From: Oryzias latipes
Lineage: Eukaryota > Chordata > Actinopteri > Beloniformes > Adrianichthyidae
Direction of reading: 5' to 3'
Assembly: GCF_002234675.1 (NCBI RefSeq)
Contig: NC_019878.2
Coordinates: 4,218,688-4,282,687 of the forward strand
Length of the DNA: 64,000 nucleotides
Each line of letters begins with the position of its first letter. Within the stretch, counting starts at the first letter, position 1. Below the pieces are notes generated by a model, which was given only the letters and a program-made list of their open reading frames with translations, did no database searches and was not told the DNA's origin. Below, piece by piece: positions 1 to 13,530 of the stretch. Position numbers and translations under genes: made by a program.

Positions 1-1413
<1,413 letters not shown>

Positions 1414-1554
1414 TATACCACCTTAAACTTTTTCTACTTGTCGATATTTTTGTAAGTAGACGCGCCGCTGCCCATCGCGGTATTTTTCCCCCCCTTGCAT
1501 TTCATTTTTCTTCCTTTCCTTTAACTTTCCTTAATGAGTACCGAACACGGATGA

Positions 1555-3882
1555 CCCAACATTTTTCAGTAAAGTATTTGACTTGTTGCTGGATGAAAAT
1601 GACTCAAACATAATAATCTCAGGAGATTGGAACTGCTACTTAGATCCTTTCCTTGATCGTCTACCCTTGCGCCCTCTTCCAGAGAGTGTATCTCTGCGGG
1701 ATTTGCATAATCTCATGAAGAATAGAAATTTAGCAGATAATTGGAGAATTCAACACCCCACAGATAAAGATACTTTTTCTTTTCCAGTGTGCACAAATCT
1801 CATAGTCGGATAGATTATTTTTTAACCAGCTCTAACCTTATTTCACATATCACAAACTCTAAATACCAAAACATTTTGATATCAGATCACAACACTGTGT
1901 CTATATCACTGTCCCTAAATCTACCTAAACAAAACTATTCCTGGCGCTTCAACCCCACCCTTCTCAGTGATGATCACTTTATTAAACACATTGCTTTTAA
2001 ACTCAAAGAATTTATTGAAAGAAATCACAATGGGGAGGTGTCAGACTCAACTGAAAGTTGTTATACGTGGTGACATTATTTCTTATACCTCAGCTCTCAA
2101 AAAGGAAAAAAATAAATGGCTTTCTGAAATTAAAATTGCAGTTCTATTCTAGAAAAGACATAGGAAACTTCTAAATCCCCCTCTGATTTCAGAGAAATGC
2201 TGAAACTTAAGTATGAATCCAATGTAATCATGAGCGATAACATTAATAATCGAAACTGAGGCAAAAACATTTTGAGATAGGATATAAACCCAATAAGCTC
2301 CTAGCACAACTTAAAGGAATGCAGGCTTCTAGAGCCATTCAAAAAAAAACAACCAAAAATGTCACTCTTTTAACAAACCCAGCAGAAATTAACAATCGTT
2401 TTTAAAGAGTTTTATCATGAACTTTACTGTTCTGATCAGAACATATCACAGTCAGACTTGGATAAATTCTTTGGCTTGCTTCATTTGCCCAGGTTAACTG
2501 ATGCTGCAAGGCATCATCTGGACTCCAATTTCACACTGCAAGAAGTGATTGCAGCCATCAAGTCATTTCCATAAGGCAAGACTTAACGCCCTGATAGCTT
2601 TGGCTCATAGTTTTACTAAAAATTCTGTGATGATCCTTCTCCTCTCATGCTTATGATGATATGCGAGTCCAAACGCAGAGATATAGCTCTGTGTGAAGCC
2701 AACATCTCCTTAATCTTGAAGTAAGGCAGAGATCCAGCTTGTTTCAGAACCATTGCTCTCCAAAACTTTGATCAGAAGGTAATAACCAAAATTTTAGCAA
2801 CCAGAATAACCCTTGTGCTCTCCTAGGCATTTTAACATTGAGAGTTGGGTCATCTAGACCCAATAGACAGTGCTCTGAACCTTTTTTCTTCAATGATTTG
2901 TGATCTTCACTGGTGTCCATGGATTACATGAAATCTTCACACCTTTATCCACCTTTGTCATGGTAGGGAGAACACGTCAATGTATGGGTGGGGTCATCTA
3001 AGATAGCACAAGGGTCAAACACATATTTAACTTCTATTATCCACCCTGACCAGACAGGAATCATCCCAGGCAGACATTCCTTTTCCATGTTAGGCGTCTT
3101 CTAGACACCATCTATGCCGAACACAATGGCTCTGGTGGAGCTGCGGTTTTGACTCTTACATAAAGCCTTTGACCAGGTTAAATGGACTTTACCTGTTTGA
3201 ATCGCTGTGAGGGTTTGGGTTTAGTGAAACGTTTACATCTTGGGTGAAACTAATATATGCAGGTCCATTGTATTCATTTCTGACTAATGCGGAAAGATCA
3301 ACGCCATTCCCGTTACAGCATTCTGTCCAGCAAGGCTGCCCTCTTTTTCCTGCTCTGTTGGCCCTAGCTTTGGAACCTCTTGCTGTTAAAATAAGAGCAC
3401 ATTCACATATCCAAGGCATTCTGGTTGGGGGAACAGAAACTGTTGTTAGCTTGTGTGCAGACGATGTACTGCTATACTTGCGAAATGCTGGGGAGTCTGT
3501 GCCCCTCCTTATTGATTTAAATGCTTCTTTAAGCAAAATTTCAGTTTACTCAATAAATTGGACTAAAAGCGAATTAATGCCTTTATCTAAAACTTATTCG
3601 CCAAATTCTCTTCAAAATGTTTTGAAGTATTCAGAGATTTTGAATTAATCTTTACCTTAAATTTCACAACAGTTTTATCAAAATTAAAGCAGAATATTGA
3701 GACTTGGAAGACTCTTCCCCATCCATGATCGGCCGAATAAACTCTATAAAAATGTTTTTTCTTTTTAGATTCTTGTATCTATGCCAGAATCTCCCTCTTT
3801 ACCTCACAGCTTCTTTCTTTAAGGAGTTAGACTCAATAATCAGATTTACAAAATCCAAGTTGGAAGAAGGTCTTGGTCTACC
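1555..3882 (+). mobile_element. L1-type LINE, decayed, 5' part (endonuclease and RT fragments)
   Basis: This is a dead, 5'-truncated L1-clade (Tx1/L1-like) non-LTR retrotransposon. Around 1600-1640 it encodes an endonuclease core with the IISGDWN motif; around 1790-1900 it encodes the endonuclease C-terminal signatures SRIDYFL and SDHNTV. A reverse transcriptase fragment at 3244-3648 retains QQGCP and the catalytic ADD (CADDVLLYL). Around 3704-3860 comes the GRINSIKM segment that follows the RT in L1 proteins. Frameshifts and stops break the frame many times, so no protein can be made. The body is interrupted by a MITE at 2810-3014 and by an L2 LINE at 3883-5488, and resumes after each in matching register of L1 protein content. 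Confidence 0.85.
2810..3014. mobile_element. MITE, piggyBac-like, nested in the L1
   Basis: The ends are mutual inverted repeats: CCCTTGTGCT at the left, AGCACAAGGG at the right. The flanks read ATAA and TCAA, consistent with decayed TTAA target duplications. L1 coding content stops at the left edge and resumes at the right edge. A second copy of the same family lies at 22935-23148, where the right flank is an intact TTAA. Assignment to piggyBac rests only on the TTAA flank and the end motif. Confidence 0.65.
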
Positions 3883-4622
3883 TCCTCTTGAACCCAGAAA
3901 AAACTGAGGTCATTATACTTGGTCCTAAAAACCTCAGAGATGCTCTGTCTGCTCAGATAGTCTCCCTGGATGACATAAGTATAGCCCCCAATTCCACAGT
4001 TAGAAACCTTGGGGTTTTACTTGACCAGGATTTATCATTTAAGGCTCACATATCTCAGGCGTGTAGAACTGCCTTTTTTCACCTGCGGAATATTGCTAAG
4101 ATCAGAAATATACTTTCTAAGAGTGATGCTGAAAAACTCATCCATGCATTTGTTACGTCGAGGCTGGATTACTGTAACTCCTTGTTAGCAGCGTGTCCTA
4201 AGAGTTCCTTGAGAAGTCTCCAGCTTGTTCAGAACGCAGCTGCTAGATTGTTAGCAGGAACTAGCAGAAGAGATCACATCACTTCTGTGTTAGTTTCGCT
4301 CCATTGGCTCCCAGTTGATTCTAGAATCAAGTTCAAGATCCTCCTGTTAACCTATAAAGCCTTATATGGAATGGCCCCGTCCTATATTAAGGACCTCATA
4401 GTCCCTTACCATCCAATCAGAACACTTCGCTCGCAAAATGCAGGACTGCTTGTGGTTCCTAGAATTAGTAAAAGTACGGTTGGAGGTAGAGCGTTTAGCC
4501 ACCAAGCCCCTGTTTTATGGAATAAACTCCCAGCTCATGTAAGAGAGGCCGACTCAGTTTCTACATTCAAAGCTAGACTGAAAACATTCCTCTTTGGACA
4601 GGCTTATTGTCACACTAGTTAG
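3883..4622 (+). pseudogene. L2 ORF2 C-terminal fragment
   Basis: An open frame encodes roughly the last 245 residues of an L2 reverse transcriptase protein, ending FLFGQAYCHTS. The catalytic YADD box and the endonuclease lie upstream in a full protein and are missing here. The frame is intact from the truncation point to the natural stop, suggesting a younger insertion than the L1 around it. The first codons before about 3883 belong to the L1, so an ATG at 3873 is chimeric and not a real start. Confidence 0.8.
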
Positions 4623-5488
4623 TATTCAGAGATTATTTAACTTAATGTTAGTTTGTTTAAATTAAACTTAATAATAACTATTTCTTTTAAAAGGCTGCTA
4701 GAAGTTGAAGCTGGGGTAACTATGGTGCACTGGGGTTCTGTCCTCTTTCCTTTTTTACTTCTACCCTTCCTCTCCTCTATTCTTGATCATAATTTATCAT
4801 TTAGTTCTCCATGCCTCTGTTTGGTACAGTGCGATTCATGTATTGTCCCTCTTTTCCTCTCCCCTCCTGGGGAGTGGGAGTGCTTCCAGACTCCAGTTGT
4901 TTCATCCGTGCTCCTGTTCCTGACCGTTTACCTCGCCTTTGCTCCTGCTCCTACACCTGGCTGTGGATCCTGCCTCTGGCTCATCTTTGGCTCGTCTCTG
5001 CTCTGTGCCTGACCGAGTACCTCGCCTCTGCTCCTGCTCCTACACCTGGCTGTGGTTCCTGTCTCCGGCTCGACTCGCGCCTTTGACTGTCCCCACAACC
5101 ACGGCTGGATGAAGCTCGTCTGCTGGACTTTTATATATGTAGTTGTAGATTTAGATAAGTTAATTCTTCTCTAAGAGTTCTGGTAAATCGCCTGTCCGTC
5201 CTGGGGGAGGATCCCTCCTTCATGTGGACACCCCTGAGGTTCCTTGTTTTTTCCGGAATCCGTTTTTTTTGGGAGTTTTTCCTTACCGCGAAGGGGGGTC
5301 TAAGGGCAGGGATGTCAGTATAGCTTAGTCAGTTTGTTAGTTCATTTTAGTATTTTTCTATTGAACTCTTTGTATTCGTGATCCTTTTGATTTCATGTTT
5401 TACTTCGAAGCCCATCGAGACGACTGTTGTTGTGATTTTGGGCTATACAAATAAAATTGAATTGAATTGAAATTGAATTGAATTGAAT
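3883..5488 (+). mobile_element. L2-type LINE, 5'-truncated, inserted in the L1
   Basis: The insertion carries the C-terminal half of an L2-clade ORF2 protein, open from about 3883 to 4622. It includes KTEVIILGPK, NLGVLLDQDLSFKAH, HAFVTSRLDYCNSLL and SLHWLPV, all hallmarks of the region after the RT palm. A 3' UTR of about 850 bp follows and ends in a TTGAA-type microsatellite tail after 'gggctatacaaataaaattg', the standard tail of this fish L2 family. L1 protein sequence (GLGLP / EFKHYYWAANIRALMFW) is split exactly by this insertion. Because it is 5'-truncated it is itself immobile. Confidence 0.88.
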
Positions 5489-6885
5489 ACCAGAATTCAA
5501 ACACTATTACTGGGCTGCCAATATCAGAGCATTGATGTTTTGGCAGTAGGGACGACCAGACACCATTGGTCCCACCACTCCGCTATGGGTTAAAATGGAG
5601 GGCCGAGTGGGAGATTTCTCGTGTTTACATGCTTTGCTCTTCTCCAAACTGGAGAGGGCGGAATCTCTCCGAAAACTGGGTTTTGTCCCAAAACAATCGG
5701 TGCGCATTTAAAATCAAGTTAGAAGCTTTCTTTCTTTGCCGGACATTTCTGTTCAGTCACCAATATGCCATAATCACTCTTTTTTGCCTCCTTGGGATGA
5801 TAAATTGTATCAGGAATGGAATGAGATGGGTTTGACTAAACTTGAAGATTTGTAAATAGATAACAAATTTGCATCATTTAATCAACTTAAACAAAAATCT
5901 TTAGCTTTACCAATTCACACTTCTATAGGTACTTACAAATTAAACATTACGTTCAGTCCAAAATTAAACAATTTCAAGATCTTCCAGCTGAACATAATCT
6001 TTATGACATTTTCCAAAGTGCCCCTGGCTGCAGACATTTGGTTTCTAGAATAGTGCATTTATTTGATGACAGCACCAGGGTGAAATCGACAAAAATGAAA
6101 GATGCTTGGAGCGAGGAGTTGGGCATAGAAATATTCGAATCAATGTGGGAAAAGTGTTTATCCAAGATTCACTCTTGCTATGTTAACAGCAGACATCAAC
6201 TGATACAATTTAAAATCATCCATCTGCTCCACTACTCCAAAGTACGATTGCACAAAATACATCCTTCAATTACTCCCATTTGTGATAAATGTAAAATATC
6301 TCAAAAGCACATTGGTTCAAGCTTTTTGGTCTTATCCCTCATTGGCTGGCTTTTGAAACAGAGTATTTGATTGGTATTTCAAAGCCTATGGTTGCTTAAT
6401 TCCACCCAATGCAGAGCCTGCCATTTGTGGCTGCATATGTACCAGAACTATCCCGACTGTAATACAGCAGCCACTAAAACTTGGGTTTATGACTGCAAAA
6501 AGATACATTTTGAGAGATTGGAAATCTACGGCTTCTCCCTACTTTACAGTATGGCTCACTGACATGCTCTTTCTCATTCACATGGAAAAAATTGTTCACA
6601 AAAATGTTCACAATGAACTCTGGACACAATTTCTAAATCACTTTCAGAAGGTTAAAATTATTTAGCTCTTTACTGAGACTGCATTTTTCTTTCTTCTCTT
6701 TATGCCCAATTTGGACGGCCTGTAAATATTATTGAATAGAGTGTAACTGGCAATTATTTATTTACTTGTATTTTTTCATTCGGTTTTGTAATGGTCAAAA
6801 TAGCACCTGAACTGTTTGTTTTGCTTGTCTGTGATTTTGTCTATTTGAAGACGAAAATAAAATATTGAAAAAATTAAAATAAAAA
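5489..6885 (+). mobile_element. L1-type LINE, 3' part
   Basis: This resumes the L1 interrupted at 3882. Across several frames it encodes the typical L1 C-terminal domain: YYWAANIRALMFW, then SWEEELGI-like text (here WSEELGIEIFESMWEKC at about 6100-6160), then QLIQFKIIHLLHYSKVRLHKI and a cysteine pair in CDKCKIS. It ends in an A-rich tail at about 6840-6885 (AATAAAATATTG followed by A-runs), the expected retrotransposition tail. Multiple frameshifts make it non-functional. Confidence 0.82.
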
Positions 6886-7984
6886 AAATGTGTTTTGGAC
6901 AGACAATAAATATTATCAATATTTTATCATCAATATATATGTTTGCAGATTTGACATTCTTTCCATATTTGGACATGATTTTCCAACTGCAAAATCCTTT
7001 GGACAGGAAGAGAACTATACTGCAAATTTTGCCAGCAGTTTTGGCTCCGCCCACTACAGGTAGCTGCTATGAGCAGAGCTGCAGAGATGTGAATGAAGGC
7101 GGAGCAGTCAGAGTTCAGTCAGAACTCAGAATCAATCTGTTCTTAAAGTGTGTCTCTGCTGAAGCAGCTGCTGTCTCCTTACTGCGCTGAAGAATCACTT
7201 TGCTCCACACGACTGCAGGAGAATGTAAGCTGTCACGGTGTTTGAACGCCTGACAAAACCATTCATGCCGAGGACTTTCACCGTTTGATTTATGTTCCTC
7301 CTCTGAGCGCTAAAACAAGCTGAAGAGGATCAGAGGAGAAAACTAATGACAGTAAAAAAAACAGCAGGAGAGAAAAGCAGCAGAACAAGAGGAGATCAGC
7401 AGGAGAGGAGTGATGGGAGAGAAGGAGATCTGAAAGAAAGATGAAGGCTGAGGAGGAGGGAGGACATGGAAGCAACAGAAATGAAAGAGACTCTTTTATT
7501 ATCAGCTGCCCCCCGCCTCACTGTAACACCTGCCTGATGTGCCGTTTGCCCTGCAGAAAACCAGCAGAACCTTTAAAGCCTGACCATCATTATCGGGCTC
7601 TGCATGTTTCTGCACATTCATGTTTCATCGCATTCCGACAAACAGCCTTCATGACGGACATCCAGCCTGCTGAGAGGCCTGCAGGGACATCCTGTAGATT
7701 CACCCCCCGAAAGTTTCAGCTAAATCCGGAGAGGAAAGGCTGGAGCCGAGCAGGAGAGCTGCACAGCGCGTTCAGGAGAACAGGAAACATTTGAAGCAGC
7801 AGAGTCCAGAGAAGCTTTAAGCAGACATGACTTAAAAAAAAATTATTAATGTTCTGCTAGGGACTGTTTCTGTGCTGCTTCCATTAACAGTAAATGTTTG
7901 ACTTTTTTCTAAAACAAAAGGATTTTACGTAGCAAATTAATCGGTTAGTTCAGAAGGGGCCCAAGTTCATAATTTTTCAAAATA
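6886..7984. other. No recognised gene
   Basis: This is a unique-looking stretch with moderate GC content at 7030-7800. A possible splice donor (GAAT|GTAAGC) lies near 7226 on the plus strand, so a noncoding first exon of some transcript cannot be excluded. No protein family is recognisable in any frame. Confidence 0.35.
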
Positions 7985-8440
7985 ATTCAATTCAATTAAA
8001 TTTTATTTGTATAGCCCAAATTCACAACAACAGTCGTCTCGATGGGCTTCGTATCGGTAATTGAGAAAGTTAAACATGAAATCAAAAGGATCATGAAAAC
8101 TAAATTTAACTAACAAACTGACTGAGCCAAACTGGACATCCCTGCCAGTAGACCCCCCTTCGCGGTAAGGAATAACTCCTAAAAAAACGGATTCCGGAAA
8201 AAACGAAGAAACCTCAGGAGTGCCCACATGAAGGAGGGATCCTTCCCCAGGACAGACAGGCGATTTATCAGAACTCATAGAGAAGAATTAACTTATCTAA
8301 ATCTACGACTACATATTTAAAGTTCAGCAGACGAGCTTCATCCAGATGGAGTTGGAGGCACAGTCGGAGTCGAGCCGGAGACAGGATCCACAGCCAGTTG
8401 TAGGAGCAGGAGCAGAGACGAGGTACACGGCCAATAGATA
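7985..8440 (-). mobile_element. L2 LINE 3' UTR fragment
   Basis: On the minus strand this matches the 3' UTR of the L2 at 4950-5488. It shares the 'gggctatacaaataaaa' tail followed by a TTGAA-type microsatellite, the 'agggatgtc' block and the 'gaatccgttttt' block. It is a short 5'-truncated insertion without coding sequence. Confidence 0.8.
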
Positions 8441-8737
8441 TATTATATGTTCTATGGTCTTCAAGGGGAAAAGCTATCTGATTATGTGCAAAAAAGTCCC
8501 AAGTTCATTGTAATGTATTGACGATGCTTGACATATAAAATGCATTAAGTCCAAATTCCTGTCTCTCTACAAATGCTAAAGAACCACAGAGAGCAGCCCC
8601 AGAAGCATCTGAGCAGTTCTGAATCAAATGATGGAGGAAGTTTAAACATTCTGTTGGGATGGAAATGTCCTTTTTCTGACGTCCAAAAAAACAGACTCCC
8701 GCACCGCACTGACAGCTCTCACTGAGGATCGGTTAAG
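8441..8737. other. Nothing recognised
   Basis: This short spacer lies between an L2 tail and a SINE. No feature is seen. Confidence 0.4.
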
Positions 8738-8999
8738 ATAAAGGTAAAGTCCCACTAGCTGTCAAAGACCAGGGTGTGTGAAGTTTGTTCTCCGCATTTG
8801 ACCCGCCCCCTGAGGGAGGGGTGAGCTGCACGCAGCGCCACATTCGGAAACCATTTGTGGTTTAACCCCCCAATCCAAACCCCTTTGTTCTGAATGTCAA
8901 TTTTAAAGTCTTTGGGATGAATCAACCGGGGATTTGAACCCCCCAACCTGTCTGGCCTCATGGGATGACACTCTACCACATGACCACTGAGTTGGTCCT
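8738..8999 (-). mobile_element. tRNA-derived SINE
   Basis: Read on the minus strand, the 5' end has an A-box-like TGGTCATGTGG followed about 45 nt later by a perfect B-box-type GGTTCAAATCC. This is the internal Pol III promoter arrangement of tRNA-derived SINEs. The remaining 180 bp or so is the non-tRNA body. No further copy of it was recognised in this window, so the family name is left open. Confidence 0.7.
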
Positions 9000-9147
9000 A
9001 AGTGATTAGAAAGTGTTGTGCTCTTGATTTTTAGTGCAGTCTTTGGTTTTGTTGATCCTGTGTTTATACTGACATTCTTTGTTTTAAAAACCCAACAAAC
9101 GTCGTCCTGGCGGCAGAAGTTTAAAGTGAGGAACTAGCTTGACTCAC

Positions 9148-9372
9148 CAGTCGCTGCAGGATCTTCTTGCTCTTTTCATCAGAGCAGTAATCAGACAGGA
9201 TGCTCCTGTGGACCAGAACCAGACCATTCAGGAACAACCAGGACCCGAACCAGAGCAGAACGAAGACCAGGGTTCCCCGGCGGGACAACATCCTGAGGCC
9301 CAGCCACTTCAGCAGGCACAGCCCACCTCCCCAGCCCCCTCCGCCCACCACCGGTCCTCCGGGCAGCATCAT
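9148..9372 (-). CDS. dipk1c: dipk1c (fam69c) first coding exon
   Basis: This exon encodes the N-terminus of a divergent protein kinase domain protein of the FAM69/DIPK1 family. These are type II membrane proteins of the ER/secretory pathway with a cytoplasmic tail, one transmembrane anchor and a lumenal cysteine-rich kinase-like domain. Visible here are a glycine-rich start (ATG at 9370-9372, or the next at 9367-9369), a basic RR, a hydrophobic anchor (about residues 36-57, GTLVFVLLWFGSWLFLNGLV), and a lumenal stretch HRSILSDYCSDEKSKKILQRL. That stretch matches the CTDEKSRRIL region of mammalian DIPK1C as I remember it. The exon ends in phase 0 at a good donor, CTG|GTGAGT. No later exon was found in 1-9147, so the next intron is more than 9 kb and full of transposons. 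The paralogues dipk1a/b are less likely. Confidence 0.8.
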
Positions 9373-10767
9373 GGCCTGGGAAGCGACTCCTCAAGAGGCT
9401 CACCTACCAAACCGGCTACTGGTTCGAAAACATCTGCTGGTGAAAACGTCAGCGGAGGTTCTGTGTCGGCAAAGTCAAAGTTCACCAGAAAGATTCAGGA
9501 AAGAACTTTCACATAGAAAAGGTTCCTCGATGCTTCGCTGTCCTCCTCATCATCATGCAGACCTGAGTCTGCTGTTAGCAACAAAAAGTTTGTCTGAACA
9601 GAGACCAGATTCAATCCCAGAGTCCATGGTTCCCAACGCAGAAACTTTCCAGTCTCCAAACTGACTTTTCATGTCCGGCTTTTCATCTTTTTCCACAAAA
9701 AAACAGAAGATCACAGAATGAGGTGAGGAGATTCCAGCTTGAGGGCAACTGAGCGCATGGAAGGTAGACTCCAAGGGTTTGCACTCATATCCCTAAAAGG
9801 ATCACAATGATCCCGAAAAAAAAAACAGAAGATAAACATCCAAAAACCAGGATCCAGCAAAGCTGCAGAAAAATTAGATGAGTTAAAAAAGATTCATTTA
9901 ATATTGTAACAAAAGTTTATTATATTAATATTAAACACTGACATGTCTCAACTAAAGAAAGATTCAGTTTTCTCTACTAGACTTTTGAACATCTAATTTA
10001 CAGATCAGTTACTCATGTTAGTTAAACTCTAAATCAGAAAATACAGCTAAACATCATCTGCATTGAAACTATTTCACTGTGTTTTTAAACACTAAGAAGT
10101 TGTCTTTCAAAATAAAAGGACCCAAATTCAAGAACTCCATAAAATGGAGAAAAACATAGGACACGTTTACCTTTACAGTATCTTGAGTAAAAAATAGACA
10201 GTTCCAATTCTGTACAAAATGGCAAAGCCTTTCAAAGGTGCAGCAGTGCAGATGTGTAGATTTATTAACCTTTATTAAAAAGGTTAATTAAACACTCATC
10301 TTAAGTTAATTAACATTTTTGAAAAAGGTTAATTAGCTGAAAGTAAGTTATAGTAAAAAGTTTGAGTTTTAAAAAAGCTAGAAAGAGTGTCCTGAGTTTT
10401 AATCCACTTTTTTAGGCCTCGTTCCGCTGCCTGTGGTTGCTTCCCCTAAAGCATGCAAACTATTAACTGAGAAAAAAACACAAAAATGAAGACTAGAAAT
10501 TGTGGGTTAGCTCACCAGCAGAGTGGGGCTCCGTCAGGCTCTCAACCTCTTTCAGAAATATGGAGACTCAGAGGTCCAGAAATGAAACAAGGAGCTGCTC
10601 CTTCTGAAAGAAAAGAGCAAACGCTCAGTCACCGTTTGCTTTTGTTTCCTTCTGACGATGGAAAAAGGACAGCTGCTCTCAAACTGCTGTCCCCCTGAGA
10701 CCAGGAAGAGCTTTAGTTGCTGGTTATATCATCTCCAACAGCAGATTCCTGCAGCCGAGTCCTCCCC
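9373..10767. other. dipk1c upstream region
   Basis: The segment nearest the exon should contain the 5' UTR and promoter of dipk1c on the minus strand, but I see no clear TATA box or CpG island. The rest is AT-rich unique sequence. A long plus-strand open frame over 9139-9516 is the antisense of the dipk1c exon. Confidence 0.35.
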
Positions 10768-10847
10768 TATGGTGGCCGAGAGGTGCAAGACACGCTTACA
10801 TTTAAGATACAGCAACAGCAAATCCCAGTATAAATGAACAAATCACA

Positions 10848-11946
10848 AAACACAACAGCAAATCATGAAACACAACAGCAAATCAGGAAACACAACAGCA
10901 AATCAGGAAACACAACAGCAAATACTGAAACACAACAGCAAATCATGAAACACAACAGCAAATCATGAAACACAACAGCAAATCATGAAACGCAACAGCA
11001 AATCACGAAACACAACAGCAAATACTGAAACACAACAGCAAATACTGAAACACAACAGCAAATCAGGAAACACAACAGCAAATACGGAAACACAACAGCA
11101 AATCATGAAACACAACAGCAAATCATGAAACGCAACAGCAAATCATGAAACGCAACAGCAAATCACGAAACACAACAGCAAATACTGAAACACAACAGCA
11201 AATCATGAAACACAACAGCAAATACTGAAACAGAACAGCAAATCACGAAACACAACAGCAAATACTGAAACACAACTGCAACTCACGAAACACAACAGCA
11301 AATCACGAAACACAACAGCAAATACTGAAACGCAACAGCAAATCATGAAACACAACAGCAAATACTGAAACAGAACAGCAAATCACGAAACACAACAGCA
11401 AATACTGAAACACAACTGCAACTCACGAAACACAACAGCAAATCACGAAACACAACAGCAAATACTGAAACGCAACAGCAAATCACGAAACACAACTGCA
11501 AATCACGAAACACAACAGCAAATACTGAAACACAACAGCAAATACTGAAACACAACAGCAAATACTGAAACACAACAGCAAATCATGAAACACAACAGCA
11601 AATACTGAAACACAACAGCAAATCACGAAACACAACTGCAACTCACGAAACACAACAGCAAATCACGCAACACAACAGCAAATCACGCAACACAACAGCA
11701 AATACTGAAACACAACTGCAAATCACAAAACACAACAGCAAATCATGAAACACAACAGCAAATCACGAAACACAACAGCAAATCACGAAACACAACAGCA
11801 AATACTGAAACACAACATCAAATCATGAAACACAACAGCAAATCATGAAACACAACAGCAAATCATGAAACACAACAGCAAATCACGAAACACAACAGCA
11901 AATCACGAAACACAACAGCAAATACTGAAACACAACAGCAAATCAT
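10848..11946 (+). repeat. 20-bp tandem repeat array, left arm
   Basis: About 55 units of AAACACAACAGCAAATCATG, varying mainly at the last five positions (TCATG, TCACG, TACTG, TCAGG). Longer blocks of variants recur, for example around 11225-11345 and 11345-11465, showing local block duplications. It forms the left arm of the foldback-like element. Confidence 0.95.
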
Positions 11947-12668
11947 AAAAATTACAGTCCTGAAACAAATACAGAATTACAAAAAAATAACCCTGTTACA
12001 AATGACCAAAACCAGAAACACAACAATGAAAGCGGAGACATGGCTTCTAACAGAAATGGACGTTATATAAAACTAATTGTGTATGATTTTTTTTAAATAT
12101 TATTAATTACTGTTTTCTTTCTGTGGACATTTTAAATACATGAAACAGTCCTGAAACATTCTTGCTAGAGTGGTCTTAACGGAGAGGGAATACCCTTAAT
12201 ACCGGAAAAGCAAAAACTTTACCTTGTTAAACGTTGTTGTAATTTTTATTGTAGTAATACAATTGAAGAAATGCTTTTGGACTGTCTCATGTATTGAAAA
12301 TGTCCACATAAAAAAGACAGTAACAAGGAAATGTAGAAAATAATACACAATTAGTTTTATATTACGTCACTTCCGGGATTCAGGATGTTCCGTTTCAGTT
12401 AGACAGCGTTTCTCCGCTTTCCATGTTGTGTTTCTGGATTTGTTCATTTGTATCGAGATTGTTTTTGTAATTCAGTATTTGTTAGTTTTCACCCAAAATT
12501 GCTTTTGTGTTCCAGGATTCTGTCATTTGTTCCGTGGTTTGCTGTTGTGTTTCATTATTTGTTCATTTGTTCCGAGATTGTTATCAGTGCTTTGTGATTT
12601 ATTAGTTTGGGATTTATTGTTGGTTGTGTCCTAAATATAAATGTGTCTTGCACCTCCCGGCCACCATA

Positions 12669-13530
12669 GGTTTCATGATTTGCTGTTGTGTTTCAGTATT
12701 TGCTATAGTGTTTCATGATTTGCTGTTGTGTTTCGTGATTTGCTGTTGTGTTTCAGTATTTGCTATAGTGTTTCATGATTTGCTGTTGTGTTTCGTGATT
12801 TGCTGTTGTGTTTCAGTATTTGCTATAGTGTTTCATGATTTGCTGTTGTGTTTCAGTTTTTGCTGTTGTGTTTTGTGATTTGCAGTTGTGTTTCAGTATT
12901 TGCTGTTGTGTTGCGTGATTTGCAGTTGTGTTTCAGTATTTGCTGTTGTGTTGCGTGATTTGCTGTTGTGTTTCGTGAGTTGCAGTTGTGTTTCAGTATT
13001 TGCTGTTGTGTTTCGTGATTTGCTGTTGTGTTTCAGTATTTGCTGTTGTGTTTCGTGATTTGCTGTTGTGTTTCAGTATTTGCTGTTGTGTTTCACTTCT
13101 TGCTGATGTGTGTTTCATGATTTGATGTTGTGTTTCAGTATTTGCTGTTGTGTTGCGTGATTTGCTGTTGTGTTTCGTGAGTTGCAGTTGTGTTTCAGTA
13201 TTTGCTGTTGTGTTTCGTGATTTGCTGTTGTGTTTCAGTATTTGCTGTTGTGTTTCGTGATTTGCTGTTGTGTTTCAGTATTTGCTGTTGTGTTTCACTT
13301 CTTGCTGATGTGTGTTTCATGATTTGATGTTGTGTTTCAGTATTTGCTGTTGTGTTGCATGATTTGCTGTTGTGTTTCAGTATTTGCTGTTGTGTTTCAG
13401 TTCTTGCTGATGTGTATTTCATGATTTGATGTTGTGTTTCAGTATTTGCTGTTGTGTTTCGTGATTTGCTGTTGTGTTTCAGTATTTGCTGTTGTGTTTC
13501 GTGATTTGCTGTTGTGTTTCGTGATTTGTT
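12669..13530 (-). repeat. 20-bp tandem repeat array, right arm
   Basis: This is the same 20-bp unit as in the left arm but in inverse orientation (reads TGCTGTTGTGTTTC...), with about 43 units. Blocks of about 60 bp recur at 12670-12840, and a longer block with a 'cacttcttgctgatgtg' variant recurs three times at 13090-13420. It starts directly after an internal copy of the element's terminal motif. Confidence 0.95.

Noticed and set aside
4653-5086. Open frames after the L2 coding part
   Set aside because: They lie in the L2 3' UTR, which also occurs as a non-coding fragment at 7985-8440.
9139-9664. Proline/glutamine-rich open frames on the plus strand over dipk1c exon 1
   Set aside because: They are the antisense of the exon. 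The minus-strand product has a recognisable family match and splice donor.
10848-13530. Regularly spaced short repeats resembling a CRISPR array
   Set aside because: The repeats are directly adjacent 20-bp units without unique spacers, in a vertebrate genome, and form the arms of a foldback element.
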